From contig NW_023366932.1 in the NCBI RefSeq assembly GCF_902167145.1, positions 1-64,000 of the forward strand: a stretch of 64,000 nucleotides of DNA. The letters are read 5' to 3'. Under the pieces are notes generated by a model. It was not told where the DNA came from. It worked only from the letters and a program-made list of their open reading frames with translations, and ran no database searches. The first letter of the stretch is position 1, and the number at the start of each line of letters is the position of its first letter. Both the position numbers and the translations under genes were made by a program. This document shows positions 14,361 through 25,922 of this stretch, piece after piece. The DNA comes from Zea mays (Eukaryota > Streptophyta > Magnoliopsida > Poales > Poaceae).

Positions 14361-17121
14361 AAGGTCGCCCATGGCTATTTTCATAAAAAATGGGGGTTGT
14401 GTGGCCATTTATCATCGACTAGAGGCTCATAAACCTCACCCCACATATGTTTCCTTGCCATAGATTACATTCTTGGATTTCTGGTGGAAACCATTTCATG
14501 GTTAAAAACTCGTACGTGTTAGCCTTCGGTATTATTGAAAATGGTCATTCATGGCTATTTTCGGCAAAATGGGGGTTGTGTGGCCATTGATCGTCGACCA
14601 GAGGCTCATACACCTCACCCCACATATGTTTCCTTGTCGTAGATCACATTCTTGGATTTCTGGTGGAGACCATTTCTTGGTCAAAAATCCGTAGGTGTTA
14701 GCCTTCGATATTATTGAAAATTGTCATTCATGGCTATTTTCGGCAAAATGGGGGTTGTGTGGCCATTGATCGTCGACCAGAGGCTCATACACCTCACCCC
14801 ACATATGTTTCCTTGTCGTAGATCACATTCTTGGATTTCTGGTGGAGACCATTTCTTGGTCAAAAATCCGTAGGTGTTAGCCTTTGGTATTTTTGAAAAT
14901 GGTCGTTCATGGCTATTTTCGACAAAAATGGGGGTTGTGTGGCCATTGATCATCGACCAGAGGCTCATACACCTCACCCCACATATGTTTCCTTGCCATA
15001 GATCACATTCTTGGATTTCTGGTGGAGACCATTTCTTGGTAAAAAATCCGTAGGTGTTAGCCTTCGGTATTATTGAAAATGGTCGTTCATTGCTATTTTC
15101 GACAAAAATGGGGGTTGTGTGGCCATTGATCATCGACCAGACGCTCATACACCTCACCCCACATATGTTTCCTTGCCATAGATCACATTCTTGGATTTCT
15201 GGTGGAGACCATTTCTTGGTCTAAAATCCGTAGGTGTTAGCCTCTAGTATTATTGAAAATGGTCGCTCATGGCTATTTTCAAGGTCGCTCATGGCTATTT
15301 TCATAAAAAATGGGGGTTGTGTGGCCATTTATCATCGACTAGAGGCTCATAAACCTCACCCCACATATGTTTCATTGCCATAGATTACATTCTTGGATTT
15401 CTAGTGGAAACCATTTCTTGGTTAAAAACTCGTACGTGTTAGCCTTCGGTATTATTGAAAATGGTCATTCATGGCTATTTTCGGCAAAATGGGGGTTGTG
15501 TGGCCATTGATCGTCGACCAGAGGCTCATACACCTCACCCCACATATGTTTCCTTGTCGTAGATCACATTCTTGGATTTCTGGTGGAGACCATTTCTTGG
15601 TCAAAAATCCGTAGGTGTTAGCCTTCGATATTATTGAAAATGGTCATTCATGGCTATTTTCGGCAAAATGGGTGTTGTGTGGCCATTGATCGTCGACCAG
15701 AGGCTCATACACCTCACCCCACATATGTTTCCTTGTCGTAGATCACATTCTTGGATTTCTGGTAGAGACCATTTCTTGGTCAAAAATCCGTAGGTGTTAG
15801 CCTTCGATATTATTGAAAATGGTCGTTCATGGCTATTTTCGACAAAAATGGAGGTTGTGTGGCCATTGATCATCGACCAGAGGCTCATACACCTCACCCC
15901 ACATATGTTTCCTTGCCATAGATCACATTCTTGGATTTCTGGTGGAGACCATTTCTTGGTCAAAAATCCGTAGGTGTTAGCCTTCGGTATTATTGAAAAT
16001 GGTCGTTCATGGCTATTTTCGACAAAAATGGGGGTTGTGTGGCCATTGATCATCGACCAGACGCTCATACACCTCACCCCACATATGTTTCCTTGCCATA
16101 GATCACATTCTTGGATTTCTGGTGGAGACCATTTCTTGGTCTAAAATCCGTAGGTGTTAGCCTCTAGTATTATTGAAAATGGTCGCTCATGGCTATTTTC
16201 AAGGTCGCTCATGGCTATTTTCATAAAAAATGGGGGTTGTGTGGCCATTTATCATCGACTAGAGGCTCATAAACCTCACCCCACATATGTTTCCTTGCCA
16301 TAGATTACATTCTTGGATTTCTGGTGGAAACCATTTCATGGTTAAAAACTCGTACGTGTTAGCCTTCGGTATTATTGAAAATGGTCATTCATGGCTATTT
16401 TCGGCAAAATGGGGGTTGTGTGGCCATTGATCGTCGACCAGAGGCTCATACACCTCACCCCACATATGTTTCCTTGTCGTAGATCACATTCTTGGATTTC
16501 TGGTGGAGACCATTTCTTGGTCAAAAATCCGTAGGTGTTAGCCTTCGATATTATTGAAAATTGTCATTCATGGCTATTTTCGGCAAAATGGGGGTTGTGT
16601 GGCCATTGATCGTCGACCAGAGGCTCATACACCTCACCCCACATATGTTTCCTTGTCGTAGATCACATTCTTGGATTTCTGGTGGAGACCATTTCTTGGT
16701 CAAAAATCCGTAGGTGTTAGCCTTCGATATTATTGAAAATGGTCGTTCATGGCTATTTTCGACAAAAATGGGGGTTGTGTGGCCATTGATCATCGACCAG
16801 AGGCTCATACACCTCACCCCACATATGTTTCCTTGCCATAGATCACATTCTTGGATTTCTGGTGGAGACCATTTCTTGGTCAAAAATCCGTAGGTGTTAG
16901 CCTTCGGTATTATTGAAAATGGTCGTTCATTGCTATTTTCGACAAAAATGGGGGTTGTGTGGCCATTGATCATCGACCAGACGCTCATACACCTCACCCC
17001 ACATATGTTTCCTTGCCATAGATCACATTCTTGGATTTCTGGTGGAGACCATTTCTTGGTCTAAAATCCGTAGGTGTTAGCCTCTAGTATTATTGAAAAT
17101 GGTCGCTCATGGCTATTTTCA
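14361..17121 (-). repeat. Three consecutive 920-bp higher-order units of knob180
   Basis: Three blocks start at 14361, 15281 and 16201, each 920 bp. Each fits one 202-bp, two 180-bp and two 179-bp monomers. The blocks share most class markers, including the TTCATGGTTAAAAA variant in two of them (about 14496 and 16336) and the TTGTCATTCATGG variant at about 14721 and 16561. This is a local higher-order repeat within the satellite. Related 919-921 bp steps occur at 1822-3662, 19704-21542, 47177-48098, 49918-50839, 55536-56456 and 62910-63830. Confidence 0.88.
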
Positions 17122-20100
17122 AGGTCGCTCATGGCTATTTTCATAAAAAATGGGGGTTGTGTGGCCATTGATCGTCGACCAGAGGCTCATACACCTCACC
17201 CCACATATGTTTCCTTGCCATAGATCACATTCTTGGATTTCTGGTGGAGACCATTTCTTGGTCAAAAATACGTAGGTGTTAGCCTTCGGTATTATTGAAA
17301 ATGGTCGTTCATGGCTATTTTCGACAAAAATGGGGGTTGTGTGGCCATTGATCATCGACCAGACGCTCATACACCTCACCCCACATATGTTTCCTTGCCA
17401 TAGATCACATTCTTGGATTTCTGGTGGAGACCATTTCTTGGTCTAAAATCCGTAGGTGTTAGCCTCTAGTATTATTGAAAATGGTCGCTCATGGCTATTT
17501 TCAAGGTCGCTCATGGCTATTTTCATAAAAAATGGGGGTTGTGTGGCCATTTATCATCGACTAGAGGCTCATAAACCTCACCCCACATATGTTTCCTTGC
17601 CATAGATTACATTCTTGGATTTCTGGTGGAAACCATTTCTTGGTTAAAAACTCGTACGTGTTAGCCTTCGGTATTATTGAAAATGGTCATTCATGGCTAT
17701 TTTTGGCAAAATGGGGGTTGTGTGGCCATTGATCATCGACCAGAGGCTCGTACACCTCACCCCACATATGTTTCCTTGCCATAGATCACATTCTTGGATT
17801 TCTGGTGGAGACCATTTCTTGGTCAAAAATCCGTACGTGTTAGCCTTTGGTATTTTTGAAAATGATCATTCATGGCTATTTTCGACAAAAATGGGGGTTG
17901 TGTGGCCATTGATCATCGATTAGAGGCTCATACACCTCACCCCACATATGTTTCCTTGCCATAGATCACATTCTTGGATTTCTGGTGGAGACCATTTCTT
18001 GGTCAAAAATCCGTAGGTGTTAGCCTTCGGTATTATTGAAAATGGTCATTCATGGCTATTTTCGACAAAAATGGGGGTTGTGTGGCCATTGATCATCGAC
18101 CAGACGCTCATACACCTCACCCCACATATGTTTCCTTGCCATAGATCACATTCTTGGATTTCTGGTGGAGACCATTTCTTGGTCTAAAATCCGTAGGTGT
18201 TAACCTCTAGTATTATTGAAAATGGTCGCTCATGGCTATTTTCAAGGTCGCTCATGGCTATTTTCATAAAAAATGGAGCTTGTGTGGCCATTTATCATCG
18301 ACTAGAGGCTCATAAACCTCACCCCACATATGTTTCCTTGCCATAGATTACATTCTTGGATTTCTGGTGGAGACCATTTCTTGGTTAAAAACTCGTACGT
18401 GTTAGCCTTCGGTATTATTGAAAATGGTCATTCATGGCTATTTTCGGCAAAATGGGGGTTGTGTGGCCATTGATCGTCGACCAGAGGCTCATACACCTCA
18501 CCCCACATATGTTTCCTTGCCATAGATCATATTCTTGGATTTCTGGTGGAGACCATTTCTTGGTCAAAAATCCGTAGGTGTTGGCCTTCGGTATTATTGT
18601 AAATGGTCATTCATGGCTATTTTCGACAAAAATGGGGGTTGTGTGGCCATTGATCATCGACCAGAGGCTCATACACCTCACTACACATATGTTTCCTTGC
18701 CATAGATCACATTCTTGGATTTATGGTGGAGACCATTTCTTGGTCAAAAATCCGTAGGTGTTAGCCTTCAATGTCATTGAAAATGGTCGTTCATGGCTAT
18801 TTTCGACAAAAATTAGGGTTGTGTGGCCATTGATCGTCGACCAGAGGCTCATACACCTCACCCCACATATGTTTCCTTGCCATAGATCACATTCTTGGAT
18901 TTCTGGTGGAGACCATTTCTTGGTCAAAAATCCGTAGGTGTTAGCCTTCGGTATTATTGAAAATGGTCGTTCATGGCTATTTTCGACAAAAATGGGGGTT
19001 GTGTGGCCATTGATCATCGACCAGACGCTCATACACCTCACCCCACATATGTTTCCTTGCCTTAGATCACATTCTTGGATTTCTGGTGGAGACCATTTCT
19101 TGGTTAAAAACTCGTACGTGTTAGCCTTCGGTATTATTGAAAATGGTCATTCATGGCTATTTTCGGCAAAATGGGGGTTGTGTGGCCATTGATCATCGAC
19201 CAGAGGCTCGTACACCTCACCCCACATATGTTTCCTTTCCATAGATCACATTCTTGGATTTCTGGTGGAGACCATTTCTTGGTTAAAAATCCGTACGTGT
19301 TAGCCTTTGGTATTTTTGAAAATGGTCATTCATGGCTATTTTCGACAAAAATGGGGGTTGTGTGGCCATTGATCATCGACTAGAGGCTCATACACCTCAC
19401 CCCACATATGTTTCCTTGCCATAGATCACATTCTTGGATTTCTGGTGGAGACCATTTCTTGGTAAAAAATCCGTAGGTGTTAGCCTTCGGTATTATTGAA
19501 AATGGTCGTTCATGGCTATTTTCGACAAAAATGGGGGTTGTGTGGCCATTGATCATCGACCAGATGCTCATACACCTCACCCCACATATGTTTCCTTGCC
19601 ATAGATCACATTCTTGGATTTCTGGTGGAGACCATTTCTTGGTCTAAAATCCGTAGGTGTTAGCCTCTAGTATTATTGAAAATGGTCGCTCATGGCTATT
19701 TTCAAGGTCGCTCATGGCTATTTTCATAAAAAATGGGGGTTGTGTGGCCATTTATCATCGACTAGAGGCTCATAAACCTCACCCCACATATGTTTCATTG
19801 CCATAGATTACATTCTTGGATTTCTGGTGGAAACCATTTCTTGGTTAAAAACTCGTACGTGTAACCTTCGGTATTATTGAAAATGGTCATTCATGGCTAT
19901 TTTCGGCAAAATGGGGGTTGTGTGGCCATTGATCGTCGACCAGAGGCTCATACACCTCACCCCACATATGTTTCCTTGTCGTAGATCACATTCTTGGATT
20001 TCTGGTGGAGACCATTTCTTGGTCAAAAATCCGTATGTGTTAGCCTTCGATATTATTGAAAATGGTCATTCATGGCTATTTTCGGCAAAATGGGGGTTGT

Positions 20101-21924
20101 GTGGCCATTGATCGTCGACCAGAGGCTCATACACCTCACCCCACATATGTTTCCTTGTCGTAGATCACATTCTTGGATTTCTGGTGGAGACCATTTCTTG
20201 GTCAAAAATCAGTAGGTGTTAGCCTTCGATATTATTGAAAATGGTCGTTCATGGCTATTTTCGACAAAAATGGAGGTTGTGTGGCCATTGATCATCGACT
20301 AGAGGCTCATACACCTCACCCCACATATGTTTCCTTGCCATAGATCACATTCTTGGATTTCTGGTGGAGACCATTTCTGGGTCAAAAATCCGTAGGTGTT
20401 AGCCTTCGGTATTATTGAAAATGGTCGTTCATGGCTATTTTTGACAAAAATGGGGGTTGTGTGGCCATTGATCATCGACCAGACGCTCATACACCTCACC
20501 CCACATATGTTTCCTTGCCATAGATCACATTCTTGGATTTCTGGTGGAGACCATTTCTTGGTCTAAAATCCGTAGGTGTTAGCCTCTAGTATTATTGAAA
20601 ATGGTCGCTCATGGCTATTTTCAAGGTCGCTCATGGCTATTTTCATAAAAAATGGGGGTTGTGTGGCCATTTATCATCGACTAGAGGCTCATAAACCTCA
20701 CCCCACATATGTTTCCTTGCCATAGATTACATTCTTGGATTTCTGGTGGAAACCATTTCTTGGTTAAAAACTTGTACGTGTTAGCCTTCGGTATTATTGA
20801 AAATGGTCATTCATGGCTATTTTCGGCAAAATGGGGGTTGTGTGGCCATTGATCGTCGACCAGAGGCTCATACACCTCACCCCACATATGTTTCCTTGTC
20901 GTAGATCACATTCTTGGATTTCTGGTGGAGACCATTTCTTGGTCAAAAATCCGTAGGTGTTAGCCTTCGATATTATTGAAAATGGTCATTCATGGCTATT
21001 TTCGGCAAAATGGGGGTTGTGTGGCCATTGATCGTCGACCAGAGGCTCATACACCTCACCCCACATATGTTTCCTTGTCGTAGATCACATTCTTGGATTT
21101 CTGGTGGAGACCATTTCTTGGTCAAAAATCCGTAGGTGTTAGCCTTCGATATTATTGAAAATGGTCGTTCATGGCTATTTTCGACAAAAATGGGGGTTGT
21201 GTGGCCATTGATCATCAACCAGAGGCTCATACACCTCACCCCACATATGTTTCCTTGCCATAGATCACATTCTTGGATTTCTGGTGGAGACCATTTCTTG
21301 GTCAAAAATCCTTAGGTGTTAGCCTTCGGTATTATTGAAAATGGTCGTTCATGCTATTTTCGAAAAAAATGGGGGTTGTGTGGCCATTGATCATCGACCA
21401 GACGCTCATACACCTCACCCCACATATGTTTCCTTGCCATAGATCACATTCTTGGATTTCTGGTGGAGACCATTTCTTGGTCTAAAATCCGTAGGTGTTA
21501 GCCTCTAGTATTATTGAAAATGGTCGCTCATGGCTATTTTCAAGGTCGCTCATGGCTATTTTCATAAAAAATGGGGGTTGTGTGGCCATTGATCGTCGAC
21601 CAGAGGCTCATACACCTCACCCCACATATGTTTCCTTGCCATAGATCACATTCTTGGATTTCTGGTGGAGACCATTTCTTGGTCAAAATTCCGTAGGTGT
21701 TAGCCTTCGGTATTATTGAAAATGGTCGTTCATGGCTGATTTCGACAAAAATGGGGGTTGTGTGGCCATTGATCATCGACCAGACGCTCATACACCTCAC
21801 CCCACATATGTTTCCTTGCCATAGATCACATTCTTGGATTTCTGGTGGACACCATTTCTTGGTCTAAAATCCGTAGGTGTTAGCCTCTAGTATTATTGAA
21901 AATGGTCGCTCATGGCTATTTTCA
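15281..21924 (-). repeat. About 4.42-kb tandem super-repeat within the satellite
   Basis: The 202-bp monomers at 15281, 16201, 17121 and 17503 (steps 920, 920, 382) are matched by 19704, 20623, 21542 and 21924 (steps 919, 919, 382), an offset of 4421-4423 bp. The rare 382-bp step is shared by both. The plus array at the window start has a related 4041-bp super-repeat (741+920+920+1460), which is the same combination without the 382-bp step. Confidence 0.8.
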
Positions 21925-21954
21925 AGGTCGCTCATGGCTATTTTCATAAAAAAT

Positions 21955-21959
21955 GGGGG
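21955..21959. other. Target-site duplication, left copy (GGGGG)
   Basis: Five G residues directly precede the left LTR, and the same five follow the right LTR at 31392-31396. Uninterrupted monomers have ATGGGGGTTGTGTGG at this place, with exactly one run of five G. This fits a 5-bp target-site duplication made by integrase. Confidence 0.9.
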
Positions 21960-22562
21960 TGTTGGGGACTTGCTCTCAAATGCTATGAATTAAGAACAAG
22001 GCAACATAAAATGTTAAATATCAATGCCCTTCGTCCGCCGAAACGTTATCTCCAAAAGGATCTAATGAACATCGGACGAAGGTCACGAATATGATATTAC
22101 AAAGGTTTCACCTTCATAATTAAACTTATAAAGATAATATAAAGTAAAGTTGAAACATGAAACATTGCAAATAAACATCTTGAAAACAAATGATGTCATT
22201 CATATGTCTTATTATATGAATTTAAGATGTTTGAATACAACGATTAAATACATTTATACCTTTGCCTTGACAAGCAATCCGAATGATGCGTTAGTGATTA
22301 CCGGAATGCGTGAACAGTAAAGGAATATTGTTCACTATTTATAGGTACAGGACACAGCCTGTGAGGAATTACAATTATGCCCCTCATAGAAGTTTACAAC
22401 ATCGACTCAGATCTTTATGGACTAAAAGGTCATTCCATCTTTAAGTCGGTTTCCAATACCGAAGCTTCATGAAGAAGAACCTTCGGTCATCTCATACAAA
22501 CAGCTTCAGCCGAAAGCCGCTTCTTCCTAGAAGACCTTCGGCGACGAAGCATAGACCCAACA
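21960..22562 (-). repeat. 3' LTR of the Tat-type element
   Basis: A 603-bp terminal repeat, 3' in the sense of the element. It starts TGTTGGGG and ends CCCAACA on the plus strand, a 7-bp terminal inverted repeat. It differs from the other LTR at four sites: two in the first 120 bp, one near 22117 and one near 22327. A TATAAATAG motif lies on the minus strand at 22335-22343. In this copy it could drive transcription out into the satellite array on the left. Confidence 0.96.
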
Positions 22563-22576
22563 GTAGCCCCTTTCGC
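22563..22576 (-). promoter_or_regulatory. Polypurine tract of the Tat-type element
   Basis: Read on the minus strand the bases are GCGAAAGGGGCTAC, directly abutting the 3' LTR. This is the expected place and composition for the primer of plus-strand DNA synthesis, and it sets the element's orientation as minus. Confidence 0.85.
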
Positions 22577-22583
22577 GGTGCTA

Positions 22584-22690
22584 GATCGTTTTTCGTAACG
22601 AGCTTGATCCGTGAAAAAAGTCTCTTAAGCTTCGGGGAGCCGAAGGTCCGAAAAAAACACCTTCCCTGAGCTCGTTGTCGAGAAACGATT
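22584..22690. other. Imperfect inverted repeat next to the 3' LTR
   Basis: An arm at 22584-22604 (GATCGTTTTTCGTAACGAGCT) pairs with 22669-22690, with a few mismatches and a one-base bulge. About 64 bp lie between the arms, including a shorter CTTCGG/CCGAAG inverted pair. It lies between the polypurine tract and the TATA box of the antisense gene. It may be an RNA or DNA hairpin, or the relic of a small element. The function is unknown. Confidence 0.6.
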
Positions 22691-22821
22691 CAGTTTCCCG
22701 GCGCGTAGTGGTCCCACCTTGCAGAGTTATTGTGCATTCCTGCGGTCCACCGCGCAGCGAGTGCAAGCGGGCGTCCGCCTAGTGTAAAAATCCTGGCGCT
22801 TCGCCTTCTTACATGCAGTAC

Positions 22822-22829
22822 TATATAAA
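22822..22829 (+). promoter_or_regulatory. Putative TATA box of the antisense gene
   Basis: TATATAAA on the plus strand, about 190 bp upstream of the likely ATG at 23015. A transcript starting about 30 bp downstream would have a leader of roughly 160 bases. The region from 22563 to here holds no other coding signal. The TATA box, leader and spliced reading frame together suggest that the gene has its own promoter, opposite to the LTR promoter. Confidence 0.6.
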
Positions 22830-23014
22830 CAAACGAGTAGGTGTGAAGTTACCACAGCATTCATTGCTATTTGCACTGTTTCGCTGCCAAATTTTTTAGC
22901 CATCGCCGAAGCTCGACTTTCGGAATCGAACGAAGCTCCAGCTTGAAGCCTGCTTCGTCAGAAGAAAATACTTCGGAAGAAAAAAGTATTAAATTTCTAC
23001 AAATTCATAATCAA

Positions 23015-25922
23015 ATGGCCAGAATACGCTCTACCGCCAGGGTTGAGCATGATGGGGACGAAGCTGAAGGTTCGGAGACTGTTCCCATCTCCGAAGCGAT
23101 GCAGAGGTCCGGACTGGTAACTTCGGAGAAGATCCCTAGTGATGATGCAGGACAAGCAGAACAAGCAATTGCTGAAGCAGAAGAAGAAGATAATGGGGAA
23201 ACTGATCCCGAAGATGATTACCGCATTGCCATGCCAAGCAAGCCCAGCCACTTGGACTTCGGGAAATCTACTATTTCGAAGGCTGATCTCTCCAAGATGG
23301 TGAAGTCGGGCTTTTTTAATGAAAATCAGAAGAAGCTATTACGCTTCGGAGGAGAAGAGACTACCCCAAAGCCGGAGAAGGACGAAATTGTTATTTTCAA
23401 AAGCTTTCTAAAGGCTGGATTAAGATTCCCTCTACATGGGATTATTGCAGAGGTACTGAAGAGGTTCGATATCTATTTTCACCAGCTGACCCCTAACGCC
23501 ATCGTTAGGCTTAGCGTTTATATCCGGGCACTCCGAAGCCAAGCGGTGGAACCATTTGCGGACAGCTTTTGCCGGGTCCACGAGCTGCATTATCAGACGA
23601 AGGCTAGAAAGGATGGACTGCACAACAATTTTGGTTGCTATAACTTCGCCTATCGGAAAACCACAAAATTTCCGGTAATCAGCTACCGAAGCAAATGGGC
23701 AGCAGGCTGGAAGTCAGAGTGGTTCTATGTCAAGGTTGATGACGACAAGGAGAAGCTTGTGCAAAGTCCACTGGAACTAATCTTCGGAGAAACCCGACCT
23801 CGCTGCAACATGACACCCGAAGGTCCAACACAACAAGCAATGGATGAATTCAGAATTATTGCAGAGCATATCAGTACAAGGGACCTGGTTCAGGAGTTTT
23901 TGGCTTTCAAAGTTTTTCCTAGTTTGAAAGAATGGGAAATGCCGAAGCTAAAGGGGGAGAAGAAAGAAGGTGAACTTGTACGTTTACCTTACTATTTCAA
24001 GTTTAAAAAGTACTTTAAAACACCTTGCCAAGAGTGGCTAGATACAATTGAAGTAATGTGCAATGAAATACTTGGCAATTATTCCAAAAAAGAAGATCAA
24101 TTGATGACTGCGGCCTTCGGCACCCGTCCGAAGCGAAGACTAAACCGAGTGTTGGACGCCTTGGGTTTTGAATACCCTGATTATGAAAATCTGAACAAAG
24201 GTGCCGGAGGCCAGAAAAGGAAGAGGATAACCGAAGCCTCAAATAAAGATGAAGAAGAGACACCAAAGAAGAAGATTCCAAAGAAGAAGAAAGCATCTTC
24301 TCCGAAACGAAAAATATCCGACGAAGAAAAATCCCCCGCATCACCCTCTGCCACTGATGTGGAGGCAATTCTGAAGGTAATGACTGAATCCATGCCTGCG
24401 AAGCTAAGTCCACTAGGGCCTCAACTGACAAAATTTTTTCAGAAGGAAAAGGAGCCCGAAAGAATGAAGAAAACGACTAAAGTAAAAAGACAGAGGATGA
24501 TCGGTGTGACAGAGGTAATTGACAAGACACCGCCAAGAGCTTTAGCTCAAAAAACACCAGCGGCTGCGGAAGGGACAAATATTGAAATTACACCTTCGGA
24601 GGTCGCGGTTGCCGAAGCTGCCTCAGCTGAAGATTTGAACCTGGAGAGCACAGTCGAACACATTGACAAAATACTGCTAGATATGGCTGCAGAAGAAGCT
24701 ACCACCGCCGCCGAAGAGGCCGTGACCGCAGCGTCGGGGAAAGGAAAGGAAATTGCTGATGAAGTTTCAGAAAACGAAGCCTTCATGTTCCAGAATTTAA
24801 TTGGAGAAAAACTATCAAAAGCTGAAATAGAAGAGCTTAGAGAGTATGCCAAATCCTGCGGATACAAACCTGGAGCACTCCTCTTCGGAGGCATTGATGA
24901 TGAAAAATTAGATTGTATTCGAGATCAGACTGGAGCCAAAGTTATCGGTACTCTGTCAAAGAGTATCGGCTTTCCGAAGCTAGAAACAGACATCAGCCGC
25001 TACCGACGACAACATATCGTTGGTAGTTTATTTTATTCCAATTTCAAGGTGAACTACTTTTTCCCTTAACTTTTATTGTTTCTAATAATGGAGACATGCC
25101 TGACGAAGGTTATTTTTGTGCAGAGTATGCTGTTGAGCAAGGCCTTGAAAATGCAACAAGATATTGAAGACAAAAAGCACGAAGTTATAATTGAAAATTT
25201 GGAAAACAGAATAAAGGAGCAATCAGATGCTATCGAGAAAAAGAACTTTGAGCTCCATGCAACCGAAGGTTTATTGGCGGAAGCCGAAGCAAAAATAACA
25301 GAACTGAACACGAAGCTTCTCCGTCAATCTGAGCAGTTCGAACGAGAAAAGCAAGATCTTAATGCAAAAATTGAAGCCGAAGCTCAACAAAATTCGGATT
25401 TGAGAAAACTATTGACAAGCCTTCAAGAAAAATGTTTGGAATTTAGCAACAAATGCATTCAACGATTAAGAAAAATTTTCTACTCAATTGGAGCCAGCAG
25501 TGAAAAATTCACCCCCTCAGCTGAAGATCTACCGAAGACCTTTGACCATATTGAGGGTGAGATTGACGAGCTCGACGAAGTCATAGCTGGGCACGGTGAT
25601 TTCTGTGCCTGGGTGGCTTCTCGAGGCACCGCCGCAGACTTCCTAAAAGCTGGCTGCGATCACGAAAAGATTGTCAATAGACCGAATTTCACTTTATCAC
25701 CATCAATCTTAGATGACATTCCTGATCTCGCCCGAAGTATCTCGAATAGATTTGTAAAAATGATATGGACAAAAGGTGGGCGAGAAAAGGCTGGAGACGA
25801 AGCTCGGAGTCATCTCGAACCAGTAAGGAATCATACCTTGTGCTTACCTCTTCCTTCAAGCTTGACTTTGACTTACAACAACCTTATTCATGTAGGATGA
25901 CGAAGCCGAAACTGATGACTAA
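23015..25922 (+). CDS. Antisense spliced gene carried by the retrotransposon; 'putative gypsy type transposon' family protein
   Basis: I model three exons: 23015-25048, 25124-25822 and 25896-25922. They encode about 678, 233 and 8 residues, 919 in total, ending at TAA 25920-25922. The ATG at 23015 (MARIRSTARVEHD) is preferred over the one at 22871, which lies in probable leader and opens a low-complexity stretch. Residues of about 128-242 (GLRFPLHG, LTPNAIVRLS, WFYVKVDD) resemble, from memory, the plant domain annotated as putative gypsy type transposon (PF04195-like). A lysine/arginine-rich stretch at about 401-433 could be a nuclear localisation signal. An Ala/Glu-rich acidic region follows. 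Exon 2 has heptad-like charged sequence suggesting a coiled coil, then a conserved-looking tail with KGGREKAGDEARSHLEP. It lies antisense between integrase and the 3' LTR. No enzymatic motif is seen and the function is unknown. Splicing is inferred. Confidence 0.72.
25049..25123 (+). other. Predicted intron 1 of the antisense gene
   Basis: A 75-bp GT-AG interval between TTTCAAG and AGTATGCTG. It contains the in-frame stop at 25067-25069 that would otherwise end the frame. Removing it joins two exons at a codon boundary. A possible branch site CTAAT is at 25082-25086, and the 3' end is T-rich (TATTTTTGTGCAG). Length and composition are usual for a short plant intron. Confidence 0.72.
25823..25895 (+). 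other. Predicted intron 2 of the antisense gene
   Basis: A 73-bp interval with donor GTAAGG and acceptor ATGTAG, T-rich inside. The upstream exon ends on a codon boundary and the downstream exon is an acidic eight-residue tail (DDEAETDD) with a stop. Without splicing the frame would run into unrelated residues and stop at 25898-25900. Confidence 0.68.

Larger units (their letters stand above)
6362..21959 (-). repeat. knob180 satellite array, minus orientation (left part)
   Basis: About 86 monomers of the 180-bp knob repeat on the minus strand, with the same variant classes as the first array. The 202-bp class is regularly spaced: from 14361 the steps are 920, 920, 920, 382, 741, 1460, 919, 919 and 382 bp. 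The array is interrupted at 21959/21960 by a retrotransposon and resumes in register at 31397. Long open frames (up to 226 codons at 11536-12216) come from the period being a multiple of three and are not treated as genes. Confidence 0.95.

Noticed and set aside
22469..22669. 66-codon frame crossing the LTR edge
   Set aside because: It spans the LTR, polypurine tract and inverted repeat, with no domain.
24015..24894. Minus-strand frames opposite the antisense gene
   Set aside because: They are serine- and phenylalanine-rich shadows of the lysine/glutamate-rich coding strand.
25076..25900. Separate downstream gene starting at about 25076
   Set aside because: That frame begins with TTG inside a predicted intron; same-frame continuation after GT-AG removal fits one spliced gene better.
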